Below are positions 54,299-63,107 of a DNA stretch of 64,000 nt, in pieces. Every line of letters begins with the position of its first letter. Position 1 is the stretch's first letter. Where the stretch lies: assembly GCF_000092845.1 (NCBI RefSeq), contig NC_014150.1:2727510-2791509 (forward strand). Reading direction: 5' to 3'. The DNA is from Brachyspira murdochii DSM 12563. GTDB lineage: Bacteria > Spirochaetota > Brachyspiria > Brachyspirales > Brachyspiraceae. A model generated the notes under the pieces. The model ran no database searches. It was not told the origin of the DNA and saw only the letters and a list, made by a program, of their open reading frames with translations. A program made the translations under genes and the position numbers.

Positions 54299-54451
54299 AC
54301 TTTTTATAAATTTTAGTTTACTAAAAATTTTTAAGTTTGCTAATAGGTTTATTTAACTTTTTCTCTGCCGCATACTTAATCGTACTTAAAATAACTAATA
54401 TTTACTTTAGCAAATTTAAAAATATAATATTTTAAACTTACAGCGTAAAAT

Positions 54452-54492
54452 AAAAAACGCACATTTAAAATATTTTTAAATGCACGTTTTTT
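54452..54492. terminator. Terminator between convergent genes
   Basis: The left arm AAAAAACG...ATTTAAAA (54452-54470) and right arm TTTTAAAT...CGTTTTTT (54474-54492) pair over 16 of 19 positions with a small internal mismatch. It is flanked by A and T runs on both strands. Confidence 0.65.
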
Positions 54493-54531
54493 GAGCTACT
54501 ATGAACGAAAAAATTATATATGAACTAAAAA

Positions 54532-55467
54532 TTATAATTGAACTTTTTTAATTAAACTAGTAGAAAGTTCTGGTATATATATAACATTATTAACTAAATC
54601 TATATCAGCAACACCGCTTAAAGAACCTTCTATTTTTTCTAATTGATTTTTAGTAGCTAAATCAAATACATATATGCATGCATTGTTATTAGCACCGTCT
54701 ACGCCCCAATCAGAAACATATAATTTACCATCAGCAATAGCTATACCGTCTAAAGCACCAGCACCTAATACTGAAGCTGTCCATTTAGTTAATCCAGTAC
54801 CGTCTATATTTAAAGTATAAATATCTCCGCCATTAGGATCTCCTCCGAATGTACTTCCAGCTATATATAATACGCCGTTATCTAAGAATATTCCATTAGC
54901 ACCAACTACGCCTGTTACTGATGAAGCTATAGATAAAGCAGAGTTATTATCAACTTTTATAAAATGAACTGTAGAAGCACCTGTATCAGTTAGAGCTACA
55001 GTTGTAGGGTCTATTACTACTGTATCATTTAAGAATTTAGAACCTTCTATAGGAAGTTTAGTAATTATTTTATTTTCTTTGATATTAGCTAATACCAAAT
55101 TTCCAGTTAAAGAACTGTCATTAACTTGGTCTGGTATAATAATAATATCATCAGTTAAGAAAGAAAAACCTTTAGGGCTGTCTAACTGACCTTCAAAAAG
55201 TTTTTGAGGGTTAGAGCCGTCTTCGTTAGCTACGATTATAAATCCGTCTGCTGGTGCATTAGGATCTCCTAAATTAGCTATATATAATTTTCCATTTCTG
55301 AATTTTACACTTTCTGGTGCAGCTGCTCCTTCAACATTTATGGTAACAGCTTCTTTTTTAGCAGCAGTATTTGAAGCAGTGTTATTGTTTGTTTTATCAG
55401 CATTATTTGAACATGATAGAGCAAATATGAAAGCAGATAAAACTATAGCATAGTAAAGCTTATTCAT
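54532..55467 (-). CDS. SMP-30/NHL-like beta-propeller lipoprotein
   Basis: 311 residues. Lipobox ALSCS (Cys at about 19), an Asn/Thr-rich linker, then repeated blades of the type GKLYIANLGDPNAPADGFIIV, GVLYIAGSTFGGDPNGGDIYTLNIDG, LDGIAIADGKLYVSDWG, VADIDLVNNVIYIPE, as in SMP-30/NHL propellers. The ligand is unknown. It diverges from the Rrf2 regulator, with the inverted repeat 55558-55578 between them, suggesting Rrf2 control. Confidence 0.78.
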   Translation of the reverse strand: MNKLYYAIVLSAFIFALSCSNNADKTNNNTASNTAAKKEAVTINVEGAAAPESVKFRNGKLYIANLGDPNAPADGFIIVANEDGSNPQKLFEGQLDSPKGFSFLTDDIIIIPDQVNDSSLTGNLVLANIKENKIITKLPIEGSKFLNDTVVIDPTTVALTDTGASTVHFIKVDNNSALSIASSVTGVVGANGIFLDNGVLYIAGSTFGGDPNGGDIYTLNIDGTGLTKWTASVLGAGALDGIAIADGKLYVSDWGVDGANNNACIYVFDLATKNQLEKIEGSLSGVADIDLVNNVIYIPELSTSLIKKVQL

Positions 55468-55511
55468 TTTAAAGTTCTCCTTATTAGTAATTTGTTTTAT
55501 TTAGGTATATA

Positions 55512-55539
55512 ATTTTATATGTTTTTTTATATATATCAA
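55512..55539 (-). promoter_or_regulatory. Promoter of the propeller lipoprotein
   Basis: Minus-strand TTGATA (55539-55534), 16-base spacer, TAAAAT (55517-55512); AAGGAGAA follows before the ATG at 55467. Confidence 0.5.
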
Positions 55540-55557
55540 CTAAAAACTAAAAAAATA

Positions 55558-55578
55558 TTGTTACTAAAGTTGTAACAA
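55558..55578. promoter_or_regulatory. Putative Rrf2 operator (TTGTTAC-N7-GTAACAA)
   Basis: A perfect 7-bp inverted repeat with a seven-base centre, lying between the divergent lipoprotein and rrf2-type promoters. The symmetry suits a dimeric regulator; the match to the neighbouring Rrf2 protein is inference. Confidence 0.5.
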
Positions 55579-55600
55579 CGTTTTTTTGTTTAATTAATTA

Positions 55601-55629
55601 TTGACTATAAATAATTTTTATTTTATGAT
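55601..55629 (+). promoter_or_regulatory. Promoter of the Rrf2 regulator, probably giving a leaderless transcript
   Basis: TTGACT (55601-55606), 17-base spacer, TATGAT (55624-55629). The ATG at 55639 is only ten bases after the -10 box and no ribosome site fits between. Confidence 0.55.
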
Positions 55630-55638
55630 TATATCACT

Positions 55639-56079
55639 ATGAAGATTAATACTAAATTATCAATAGCTGCTCATATAGTTTTATGCATAGCATTTTTTGA
55701 AAATGAAGGCACTACATCAAATTTACTTGCCAAAAGTGTAAGGACTAATCCTTCAGTTATAAGGAGAATACTATTAAAACTTCAGTCTGCTGGAATAGTA
55801 AAAACAGATAAAAAGGGAAGCAGGCTTATAAAAGATGAAGAGGATATAACACTTCTTTCTATATATGAAGCAGTATTTACAGAGGAGGAAAGGGGACTTT
55901 TTAATTTTCATGAGCCTAATCATGTATGCCCGGTAGGCTGTGCTATGTTTGATGTTTTGGGTGATGAGTTTAATAATGTGAGGCTTGATTTTGAGAAATC
56001 TATGTCAAATATAACTATAAAAAAGATAGCTGATGAGGTTAGAAATAGAAAAAAACATATTGATTTTATGAATAAATGA
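55639..56079 (+). CDS. Rrf2 family transcriptional regulator
   Basis: 146 residues. N-terminal winged helix (KLSIAAHIVLCIAFFEN, TTSNLLAKSVRTNPSVIRRILLKLQSAGIVKTDKKGS), then a dimer helix and a short Cys-containing loop CPVGC (about 95-99) with two nearby His. Many Rrf2 proteins bind Fe-S clusters through three Cys; only two appear here plus one near the start, so it may be of the cluster-less YwnA/CymR group or a redox sensor. Probably acts on the inverted repeat 55558-55578. Confidence 0.86.
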   Translation: MKINTKLSIAAHIVLCIAFFENEGTTSNLLAKSVRTNPSVIRRILLKLQSAGIVKTDKKGSRLIKDEEDITLLSIYEAVFTEEERGLFNFHEPNHVCPVGCAMFDVLGDEFNNVRLDFEKSMSNITIKKIADEVRNRKKHIDFMNK

Positions 56080-56106
56080 TATGGTTATTTATTTATAAGA
56101 TTTGTA

Positions 56107-56763
56107 TTATAATTTTATAATAGTTATTTTGCTGCCGTCTAGTTTTATAATATTTTCTTTTGATAATCTGTTTAATTCTCTTGATAATGCACTTCTGTCA
56201 GCTGATATAAACTCTGCAAGTTTGTCTCTGTTATAAGGTATTACAATATTTCTGCTTTTCTGTATATTCGACATATATTTTAAATATAATATAATTTTGC
56301 TTCTCAAACTTTTCTGGCTCAGAATATCATTTTTAAAGGCTAAAAATTTATTCTTATCAGATATTACCATTAATAAATTCTGTAAAAATATGTTTTTATC
56401 ATTGTTATTTGTGTTAAATATATTTTTTATATTTATTTTTAATATTTCAGTTTTATCTAATGATATAGCCTGTATAGATGATATTTTATTAGCAGAAAAT
56501 GCTAATGCTTCTGCAAATATATCTCCATAATTTAATATATTCACTATATTTTTTCTAGTATCATCATATTCTTTTGAAATTTCTACTTTTCCTTTTAAGA
56601 TAATATATATGCTGTCAATTTTATCTCCTGCATCTATTATAATATTATCTTTATCAAAATACTTTTTTTCAGATTTGAAATCTTCTAACAGAACTATTAT
56701 CTGTTTATCATTCATATTGCAAAATAGATTTGATTTTTTTATTATGTCTATATATTTTTCCAT
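56107..56763 (-). CDS. Crp/Fnr family transcriptional regulator
   Basis: 218 residues. Cyclic-nucleotide-like beta-roll domain (SNLFCNMNDKQIIVLLEDF, IDSIYIILKGKVEIS, NYGDIFAEALAFS; about 10-110), a dimer helix, and a C-terminal helix-turn-helix (NRDKLAEFISADRSALSRELNRLSKENII, about 178-206). The beta-roll lacks the RTA-type cAMP-binding residues in the phosphate cassette, so the ligand is unknown. No clear ribosome site is seen. Its targets cannot be named. Confidence 0.87.
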   Translation of the reverse strand: MEKYIDIIKKSNLFCNMNDKQIIVLLEDFKSEKKYFDKDNIIIDAGDKIDSIYIILKGKVEISKEYDDTRKNIVNILNYGDIFAEALAFSANKISSIQAISLDKTEILKINIKNIFNTNNNDKNIFLQNLLMVISDKNKFLAFKNDILSQKSLRSKIILYLKYMSNIQKSRNIVIPYNRDKLAEFISADRSALSRELNRLSKENIIKLDGSKITIIKL

Positions 56764-56967
56764 ATTAAAAACTAATATTTTTTATATATAGTAATATTTT
56801 TTTATAAAAAATCAATATGTATATAAAATTTCTGTATTATGTGTGTATTTTTTATATTAATATTATTAAATGTTATTACTTAAAGTATTTTAGCATATAT
56901 TTTTAGTTAGAAATTTCATTTTTTTTATGGTGAATTGTATTAAATTGTAATATTTTCTATTTTTTAA

Positions 56968-56996
56968 TTGACATTATAAATTTATTTGACTATAAT
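56968..56996 (+). promoter_or_regulatory. Consensus sigma-70 promoter of the symporter-mutarotase operon
   Basis: TTGACA (56968-56973), 17-base spacer, TATAAT (56991-56996): a perfect match to both consensus boxes. The operator 57001-57016 covers the expected start point. Confidence 0.85.
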
Positions 56997-57000
56997 ATAA

Positions 57001-57016
57001 TTGTTCACGTGAACAA
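57001..57016. promoter_or_regulatory. 16-base palindromic operator at the start point (TTGTTCACGTGAACAA)
   Basis: A perfect 16-base palindrome with central CG, placed just after the -10 box, so a bound protein would block initiation. The form fits a repressor of the LacI, GntR or similar dimeric type. The regulator is not encoded next to it. Confidence 0.75.
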
Positions 57017-57042
57017 AATATTATTTATAGGAGAACAAAACT

Positions 57043-58572
57043 ATGGCTTGGCATTGGTTTGACTGGGTAGTCATCGGACTATACTTTGTTGTAATGTTTT
57101 TAATTGGTATGTTCTTTGCCAGAAGAACAAAATCAACTGATGATTATTTCAAAGCAGGCGGAAGGGTTCCTGCTTTGGTAACAGCTATGAGTATTTACGC
57201 TACAGCTTTATCATCTATTTCATTTATAGCTATACCTGCTTCTGTTTATAATAACAGTTGGCTTTTAGGTATGGCTCCGTTAGGTATTATTTTAATAGTA
57301 TTATGGGTGGCTCCTACATTTGTACCATTCTTTAGAAGAGTTAATGTTACTACAGCTTATGAGTATTTAGGAAAAAGATTTAATAATTCTTTCAGATTAG
57401 TAGGAAGTTTAACATTCATACTTTTTCACGTTGTAAGAATGGCTATAGTAATTTATCTTCCTACTTTGGCTATACAGCAGGTACTTCCTTCTCTTAATCC
57501 TGTATTAATAACAGTTATTGTATCTATATTCTGCGTTGCTTATACTTCTATGGGCGGTATAGAGGCTGTATTATGGTCTGATGCTATACAAACTGTTGTA
57601 CTTCTTTTGGGAGCTTTCCTTATTATTATAGTAGGTTTTGCATCTGCTCCTGAGGGAATAGGTCAAGGTTTTCAGCTTTTAGCTGATGATGGAAAAATTA
57701 TAACTCCTGATTTCTTTACTTTTGATTTGTTTAAAACTAGTATATGGACTATCATAATTGGAGGGTTTGTTAACTCTATTTATTCTTATATAGGAAGCCA
57801 AGATATAGTTCAAAGATACGCTACTAATAAAGATGAACATGAAGCTAAAAAAAGTTTGTATATGAATATTCCTTTACTTTGTACTAGTATAGTAATATTT
57901 ATAGGTATGGGTTCTGCTTTGTATATTTATTTTCATTTCAAAACTCCTTTGCCTGAAAACGTTAATGGTAATGCTATACTTCCTTATTTTGTAGTAAATG
58001 CTTTGCCTGTTGGTATATCCGGACTTGTAATAGCTGCTATATTTGCTGCTGCTCAGTCTACAGTATCATCTAGTCTTAATTCTGTTTCTACTTGTATGAC
58101 TGCTGATATATTAGAGTTTTTAAAACCGGGTATGGAAGATGCTTCTAAATTAAAATTTGCAAGATTATCAAGCTGGATAGTAGGTATATTCAGTACTTTG
58201 CTTGCTATATACTTTATATATAATGGTCAGGGCGATATGTTCTTATATTTCCAAGCTATAACAGGTCTTTTAGGCGGTCCTATAGCTGCTGTATTCTTGG
58301 TAGGTATATTCTTTGATAAAATTGAAACTAAAGCTGTTTGGATAGGATTTATACTTTCTGTTATAGTGGCATTCTATATAAGCGATCCTGCAGGAATGCT
58401 TACTAAATTTATACCGGGATATACTAAACCAGAAATATTTGAGTTTATGCTTTCATTTATAATTATAGCAGTTGGAGTAATAGGTTCTTTCTTGGCTTCT
58501 TTTGCCTTTGGAAAACCATCTGCAGAAAAAATAAAAGGATTAACTTATTCTACAGTTATGAAAAATAAATAA
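57043..58572 (+). CDS. Sodium:solute symporter (SSS family), probable sialic acid transporter
   Basis: 509 residues with about thirteen membrane helices. Family regions are FARRTKSTDDYFKAGGRVPALVTAMSIYATALSSISFIAIP, VSIFCVAYTSMGGIEAVLWSDAIQTVVLL and AAIFAAAQSTVSSSLNSVSTCMTADI. The next gene is a NanM-like mutarotase lipoprotein; this pair is known in bacteria that import sialic acid. The substrate is inferred from that. AGGAG lies nine bases before the ATG. Transcription starts from the consensus promoter 56968-56996 under the palindrome. Confidence 0.87.
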   Translation: MAWHWFDWVVIGLYFVVMFLIGMFFARRTKSTDDYFKAGGRVPALVTAMSIYATALSSISFIAIPASVYNNSWLLGMAPLGIILIVLWVAPTFVPFFRRVNVTTAYEYLGKRFNNSFRLVGSLTFILFHVVRMAIVIYLPTLAIQQVLPSLNPVLITVIVSIFCVAYTSMGGIEAVLWSDAIQTVVLLLGAFLIIIVGFASAPEGIGQGFQLLADDGKIITPDFFTFDLFKTSIWTIIIGGFVNSIYSYIGSQDIVQRYATNKDEHEAKKSLYMNIPLLCTSIVIFIGMGSALYIYFHFKTPLPENVNGNAILPYFVVNALPVGISGLVIAAIFAAAQSTVSSSLNSVSTCMTADILEFLKPGMEDASKLKFARLSSWIVGIFSTLLAIYFIYNGQGDMFLYFQAITGLLGGPIAAVFLVGIFFDKIETKAVWIGFILSVIVAFYISDPAGMLTKFIPGYTKPEIFEFMLSFIIIAVGVIGSFLASFAFGKPSAEKIKGLTYSTVMKNK

Positions 58573-58584
58573 TGGGGAGATAAA

Positions 58585-59736
58585 ATGAAAAAAATATGTT
58601 TAATTTTATCTATTATATTTATAATAAGCTGTTCCGGAACTAACACAGCTAATAATAACACTAATATACTAGATTCAAAAACTGATAAAAAAATAGTTTG
58701 GGAAGTGGGAGGACATTTACCTGCTCAAACTGGAATGGATAAAAATATAGGTACAGCAGGAGTTTTATATGGTTCTTTGGCTGATAAATATATAGTTGTA
58801 GGCGGAGGTGCTAACTTCCCTGAAGAATCCGTATTAAACGGCGGAGCTAAAAGAACTTATTCTGATATCTATATGCTTGAAGATAAAAACGGCGTATTAG
58901 AAGCAGTAGAGCATATTAACTTAGAAAATGAAATAGGATATGGTGCGTCTGTAACTACTGATGATGGAATATATTATATAGGGGGATCTTCAAATCCTGA
59001 AGCTGATGATGATATACTATTTATTACATTAAAAGATAATAAATTAAATGTTGAAAAAATAGGTGATTTGCCTTTCACTTTGCAAAATGGAGCAGCTGTT
59101 TATAAAGATAGTAAATTATATATAATTACTGGTAAACAAGCAGGCAAAGGAAGTAATAAACTTTATGAATATGATTTAGCAGCTAAAGAAGCTAAAGAAT
59201 TAGCTCCAGTACCCGGAGAGGAAAGCAGAACTCAGGCTGTTGCTCAATTACTAAACGGCAATATATATGTATTTAGCGGCGGTGATTTAACAGCTTACAC
59301 TGACGGTTACAAATATGATTTTGCTAGTAATACTTGGACTCCTGTTGCTGAAGTAGCTCTTAATGGTGAAGGAATATCTTTACTTGGTGCTGCATCTGTT
59401 AAACTTAATGAAAGTGAAATGCTTGTTATAGGAGGATTTAATAAAGCTATTTATGATGATGCTGTTTATAATTTAGCTAATCTTCAAGGTGCTGAATTAG
59501 CTGATTTCAGATCCGGATATTTCGGAGCTGATCCTTATGAATTTAATTGGAACAGTAATATATTAATTTATAACTGCGACTCTAATACTTGGAAAACAAT
59601 AGGTGAGATTCCTTTTGATGCTCCTTGCGGAGAAGGTTTGATATTAATAGGAAATAAAATATATTCTATTAACGGAGAAATTAAACCCGGAGTAAGAACA
59701 GATAAAATGTATGTTGGTACAATTATTGCTAAATAA
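58585..59736 (+). CDS. NanM-like mutarotase (cyclically permuted Kelch propeller), lipoprotein
   Basis: 383 residues with lipobox ISCSG. The propeller begins IVWEVGGHLPAQTGMDKNIGTAGVLYGS, followed by VVGGGANFPEESVLNGGAKRTYSDIYML and further blades (YYIGGSSNPEADDDI, LYIITGKQAGKGSNKLYEYD, IYVFSGGDLT, VIGGFNKAIYDD, IYSINGEIKPGVRTDKMYVG). This is the N-acetylneuraminate epimerase/mutarotase pattern, here in the cyclically permuted form. It would convert the anomeric form of sialic acid for uptake by the symporter, 12 bases upstream. Confidence 0.85.
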   Translation: MKKICLILSIIFIISCSGTNTANNNTNILDSKTDKKIVWEVGGHLPAQTGMDKNIGTAGVLYGSLADKYIVVGGGANFPEESVLNGGAKRTYSDIYMLEDKNGVLEAVEHINLENEIGYGASVTTDDGIYYIGGSSNPEADDDILFITLKDNKLNVEKIGDLPFTLQNGAAVYKDSKLYIITGKQAGKGSNKLYEYDLAAKEAKELAPVPGEESRTQAVAQLLNGNIYVFSGGDLTAYTDGYKYDFASNTWTPVAEVALNGEGISLLGAASVKLNESEMLVIGGFNKAIYDDAVYNLANLQGAELADFRSGYFGADPYEFNWNSNILIYNCDSNTWKTIGEIPFDAPCGEGLILIGNKIYSINGEIKPGVRTDKMYVGTIIAK

Positions 59737-59789
59737 GATGGATAAAAATAATAATAAAGACATATCCAACTAAAAAGTTTTCCATAAAT

Positions 59790-59822
59790 AAGGGCTTATT
59801 TCTATAATTGGGAATAAGCCTT
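59790..59822 (+). terminator. Terminator of the symporter-mutarotase operon
   Basis: AAGGGCTTATTTC (59790-59802) pairs with GGAATAAGCCTT (59811-59822) with one bulged G, followed by TTATTATTT. Confidence 0.7.
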
Positions 59823-59920
59823 TATTATTTAATTTATTTATCTTGTTTATACAAAAAGTTATTGAAATTTTAATAAATTAATGTTATTTTATAAAAAATA
59901 TATTATAAGGCTTATGTTTT

Positions 59921-61075
59921 ATGGAAGATTTTATATCTAAAGAATTTGAATGCAGAAATAGTTTGACATCTGATAATAAAATTGTTAATTCTATCGTTGA
60001 TTTTTTAAGGACTATAGATGATAAAATTGAAATAGAAAATCAAAATGGAAAAATAGTTAATGCCAAATCTTTTGTAAAAATGATGGGGATTGATATAAAA
60101 TACGGATTTAGATTTAAATTATACGTTTATGGTAATGATAAAGAAAATAATCTTAAAAGAATAGAAGATATACTTGAAAAAAAAGAGTTCTATACTTTAG
60201 AAAAGATTGAGGAATTAGAAAGAGAAAAAGAAGATGAAGATAATAAATATATAGAAAAAGAAATATTATCTTTAACACCTGAAGACAAAAAAGAAATTGT
60301 AAAAAATGATATGGAAAATAAAGTAAGACTATTAAAAGAAAAAAGAGATTCTATTCATTTAGAAAGTCTGAATCTGGATAATAATATTTTGTATATTAAG
60401 GATAATGATAAAACAAAAATTGTTGATGTTATTAATAATAATATATACGATGTAATAAAGTATTTATCATCGCATTATGAAATACCTATAAATGAAATAA
60501 GAACAAAAGATTTTATTTCATATCTAATAAGTGTAGTAAAAGGGAAAGATATGAAATTCTTTTATATATATATGTTTTTTAATGACATAAAAAAATATTT
60601 TTATGATCAGTTTGATAAATTATTTATAGAAAAACTTATAGGTATAGAAGATTTGCATGAAGAATATGATACGGTTATAATTAATAATTTTGTTGAAGAA
60701 GCCATAAAAAATTTAGATTATGTTCTTGAAGATAAAAGAAAATCTGCAGATTATTCTATTAACATTTATATGATGGATGATATTAACTCAAACTCTAATA
60801 AATATAGAGTAATAAATATAGTACAGACTATAGGAAAGATTTATGAGATAAAAGGAAGTATTGTAGATAATATTATTGACAGGATAAAATCTGATTATGA
60901 ACCTTCCATTAATAATAAATATAATATAGATGAGTATAGTGATAATATAAAAGAGTTTAAGGATCTTTTACAAAAAGAATTTGAAAATATTTATACTTCT
61001 AAAGTATTAGAAAAAGATATTAGTAATTTAAATATAGATTATCATAATATATTAATACTTGCAAGGAGGCTTTAA
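59921..61075 (+). CDS. Hypothetical protein, Lys/Glu/Asn-rich
   Basis: 384 residues, not recognised. No signal peptide or membrane helix. A long charged helical part (about 75-130, EKKEFYTLEKIEELEREKEDEDNKY) is followed by mixed alpha/beta sequence. The phosphoesterase begins 14 bases after it, and a zinc-ribbon protein follows that, so the three probably work together. Function cannot be named. Confidence 0.6.
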   Translation: MEDFISKEFECRNSLTSDNKIVNSIVDFLRTIDDKIEIENQNGKIVNAKSFVKMMGIDIKYGFRFKLYVYGNDKENNLKRIEDILEKKEFYTLEKIEELEREKEDEDNKYIEKEILSLTPEDKKEIVKNDMENKVRLLKEKRDSIHLESLNLDNNILYIKDNDKTKIVDVINNNIYDVIKYLSSHYEIPINEIRTKDFISYLISVVKGKDMKFFYIYMFFNDIKKYFYDQFDKLFIEKLIGIEDLHEEYDTVIINNFVEEAIKNLDYVLEDKRKSADYSINIYMMDDINSNSNKYRVINIVQTIGKIYEIKGSIVDNIIDRIKSDYEPSINNKYNIDEYSDNIKEFKDLLQKEFENIYTSKVLEKDISNLNIDYHNILILARRL

Positions 61076-61089
61076 GGGAGGTTTTAAAA

Positions 61090-61785
61090 ATGAAAATATC
61101 CGTTATAGGTGATTTGCATGGAAAAGACTGCTGGAAGAAATTACTTGAAGGAAGATTTTCTGAATTTGATAAAATAATATTTATGGGAGATTACAGCGAT
61201 GACAGCTGGGTTCGCTTTGATGATGAAGAGATAATTAATAATCTTAAAGATGTGATAGAGTTTAAAAAAAATCATAATGATAATGTTGAACTTCTTATAG
61301 GCAATCATGATTTTCAGTATATAGTGGGGTATCCTACAGCAAGCAGATACAGAGAAAGTTATGCAAAAGAAATGAATAAAATATTTAATGATAATGCTAA
61401 TATATTTAAGCCTATACATATAGAAAATAATTATATTTTTACACATGCTGGAATAACAAATGGCTGGATTGATTATATAAAAAATAAATATAATATAGAT
61501 AATATAAATATTGATAATATTGAAAGCATTGTAAATATAGTATATAAGAATGATAAAGATGACTGTAATATAGCCTCTTTCAGACGAGGAGGATTAAGTA
61601 AATTTGCAGGTATTTTGTGGGCTGACACAGAGGATTTGACTGCTGATTCTTGGGTTGGATATAATCAGGTGGTAGGGCATAATAGGGTAAAGCCGTATAG
61701 TATTATAAAAAAAGATGATACCATTATTTACATGTCGGATCATTTTGACAGCGAACAGGATAAATTATTGGTATTAGATATATAG
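61090..61785 (+). CDS. Calcineurin-like metallophosphoesterase
   Basis: 231 residues. Metal-binding motifs in order: GDLHG (7-11), FMGDYSDD (about 31-38), LIGNHDFQY (about 69-77), FTHAGITNGW (about 117-126), and VVGHNRVKPY late in the chain. This is the GDxH-GDxxD-GNHD/E-H-GHxH pattern of two-metal phosphatases. Substrate is unknown. GGGAGG precedes the ATG. Confidence 0.87.
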   Translation: MKISVIGDLHGKDCWKKLLEGRFSEFDKIIFMGDYSDDSWVRFDDEEIINNLKDVIEFKKNHNDNVELLIGNHDFQYIVGYPTASRYRESYAKEMNKIFNDNANIFKPIHIENNYIFTHAGITNGWIDYIKNKYNIDNINIDNIESIVNIVYKNDKDDCNIASFRRGGLSKFAGILWADTEDLTADSWVGYNQVVGHNRVKPYSIIKKDDTIIYMSDHFDSEQDKLLVLDI

Positions 61786-61804
61786 TTTAAGGAGTTATTA
61801 ATAT

Positions 61805-62089
61805 ATGTTTCGAGATAAACCGCCTTTTTTTTATAAATGCACAAAATGCGGACATTATTTTAGTTCTGATAAAAACTTGCATGCTCCTTCTATTTTTTCT
61901 AGTATTCCATTAGATTTTGAGAATACTGAAATTTCAGAAAATGGAAATGTAATAATGAAAGTTAATTCAGATGATGATAATAAAAAAGATTCTTTTTTTA
62001 CAAAAATTATAAAAAATATTACTTACCCTAAATGTCCTAAATGCAAGGAACATGCTGTTGTGAGTATTGACAATATTATAGAAAAATGA
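61805..62089 (+). CDS. Small zinc-ribbon protein
   Basis: 94 residues. Two CxxC pairs, FYKCTKCGHYF near the start (Cys 12 and 15) and YPKCPKCKEHA near the end (about Cys 76 and 79), likely form one zinc site around a variable middle. Not assigned to a family. It sits 19 bases after the phosphoesterase. Confidence 0.6.
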   Translation: MFRDKPPFFYKCTKCGHYFSSDKNLHAPSIFSSIPLDFENTEISENGNVIMKVNSDDDNKKDSFFTKIIKNITYPKCPKCKEHAVVSIDNIIEK

Positions 62090-62161
62090 TTTAACTTATG
62101 TAATTGACTTTTATTAGTATTTAGATTATCATAAAAAGTAAATATTAGTTTGTTAGTTTTT

Positions 62162-63070
62162 ATGAAAAGAATAATTATTTTTATATTTTTATTTATTATA
62201 ATTATTGTATTTTCTTTTACCTTCATTAAGGTTAAAGAAAGTTATGGTATTAGTTTTGAATATGCAGATGGAAATTATACATCTGGAGAAACTATAACGT
62301 CAAAAAAAACTAATGATGTATTTTATTCAGCAGATATTAATTCTCCTAATATATCAGAACCTATATTAGATAATATTATAAAACCCATAGAAAGCAGTAA
62401 TTTTATAAGTATTATAATAGATGACAGCGGGAATACTCTTGATTATACAGAGCGATATTTTAAATTAGCTTATGAATACGGCATAACATTTGCGGTGCTT
62501 CCAGATTCTCCTCACAGCATTGATTTTTCTTATGCAGCATATAGTAATGATGTTGATGTTATTTTGCATATGCCTATGGAGGGCAGTGATTATTTCGGAG
62601 AGAAAACTATAATAAGAACTGGAATGAATAAAGATGAAGTTTTTAATTTACTGGATTATTCATTCTCAAAAGTTCCTTATGCTAATGGAATGAATAATCA
62701 TACAGGCTCTCTTGCTTGTAAGGATATTAATATAGTTTCTTATATGATTGACTATGCTAAAAATAACAATAAATATTTTGTTGATTCTTATACTTCTGCA
62801 GAAAGTTTGATATATGATTTGGCATTAGAAAATAATGTAAGAACGGCAAAGAGAAATGTATTTTTGGATAATGACAGAGATTATGACAGCATAATGAAGC
62901 AGTGGAGAGAGCTAATTAAATTATCAAAAGAGTACGGTATTGCTATTGGTATAGGTCATTATCAAAGTGAAGAGACATTAAAGGTTTTGGAAAATAATAT
63001 GCCTCTTCTTTATGAGTATAATATATTAAGCGTGAATATAACAGAAGTTTTAACTAAAAAACTTGAATAA
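62162..63070 (+). CDS. Divergent polysaccharide deacetylase (YibQ/DUF610 family), membrane-anchored
   Basis: I take ATG 62162 as start; a longer frame from TTG 62150 adds only four residues. 302 residues: a basic start, one N-terminal helix (IIIFIFLFIIIIVFSFTFI), then the catalytic fold: IIIDDSGNTLDYTERYFKL, ITFAVLPDSPHS, VILHMPMEGSDYF, GMNNHTGSLA and AIGIGHYQSEETLKVL. This is the divergent deacetylase family related to NodB proteins. The role is probably in envelope glycans. There is no visible ribosome site. Confidence 0.8.
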   Translation: MKRIIIFIFLFIIIIVFSFTFIKVKESYGISFEYADGNYTSGETITSKKTNDVFYSADINSPNISEPILDNIIKPIESSNFISIIIDDSGNTLDYTERYFKLAYEYGITFAVLPDSPHSIDFSYAAYSNDVDVILHMPMEGSDYFGEKTIIRTGMNKDEVFNLLDYSFSKVPYANGMNNHTGSLACKDINIVSYMIDYAKNNNKYFVDSYTSAESLIYDLALENNVRTAKRNVFLDNDRDYDSIMKQWRELIKLSKEYGIAIGIGHYQSEETLKVLENNMPLLYEYNILSVNITEVLTKKLE

Positions 63071-63107
63071 ATTATAAAAAATAATTAATAAAAATAGGAG
63101 CGGTATA

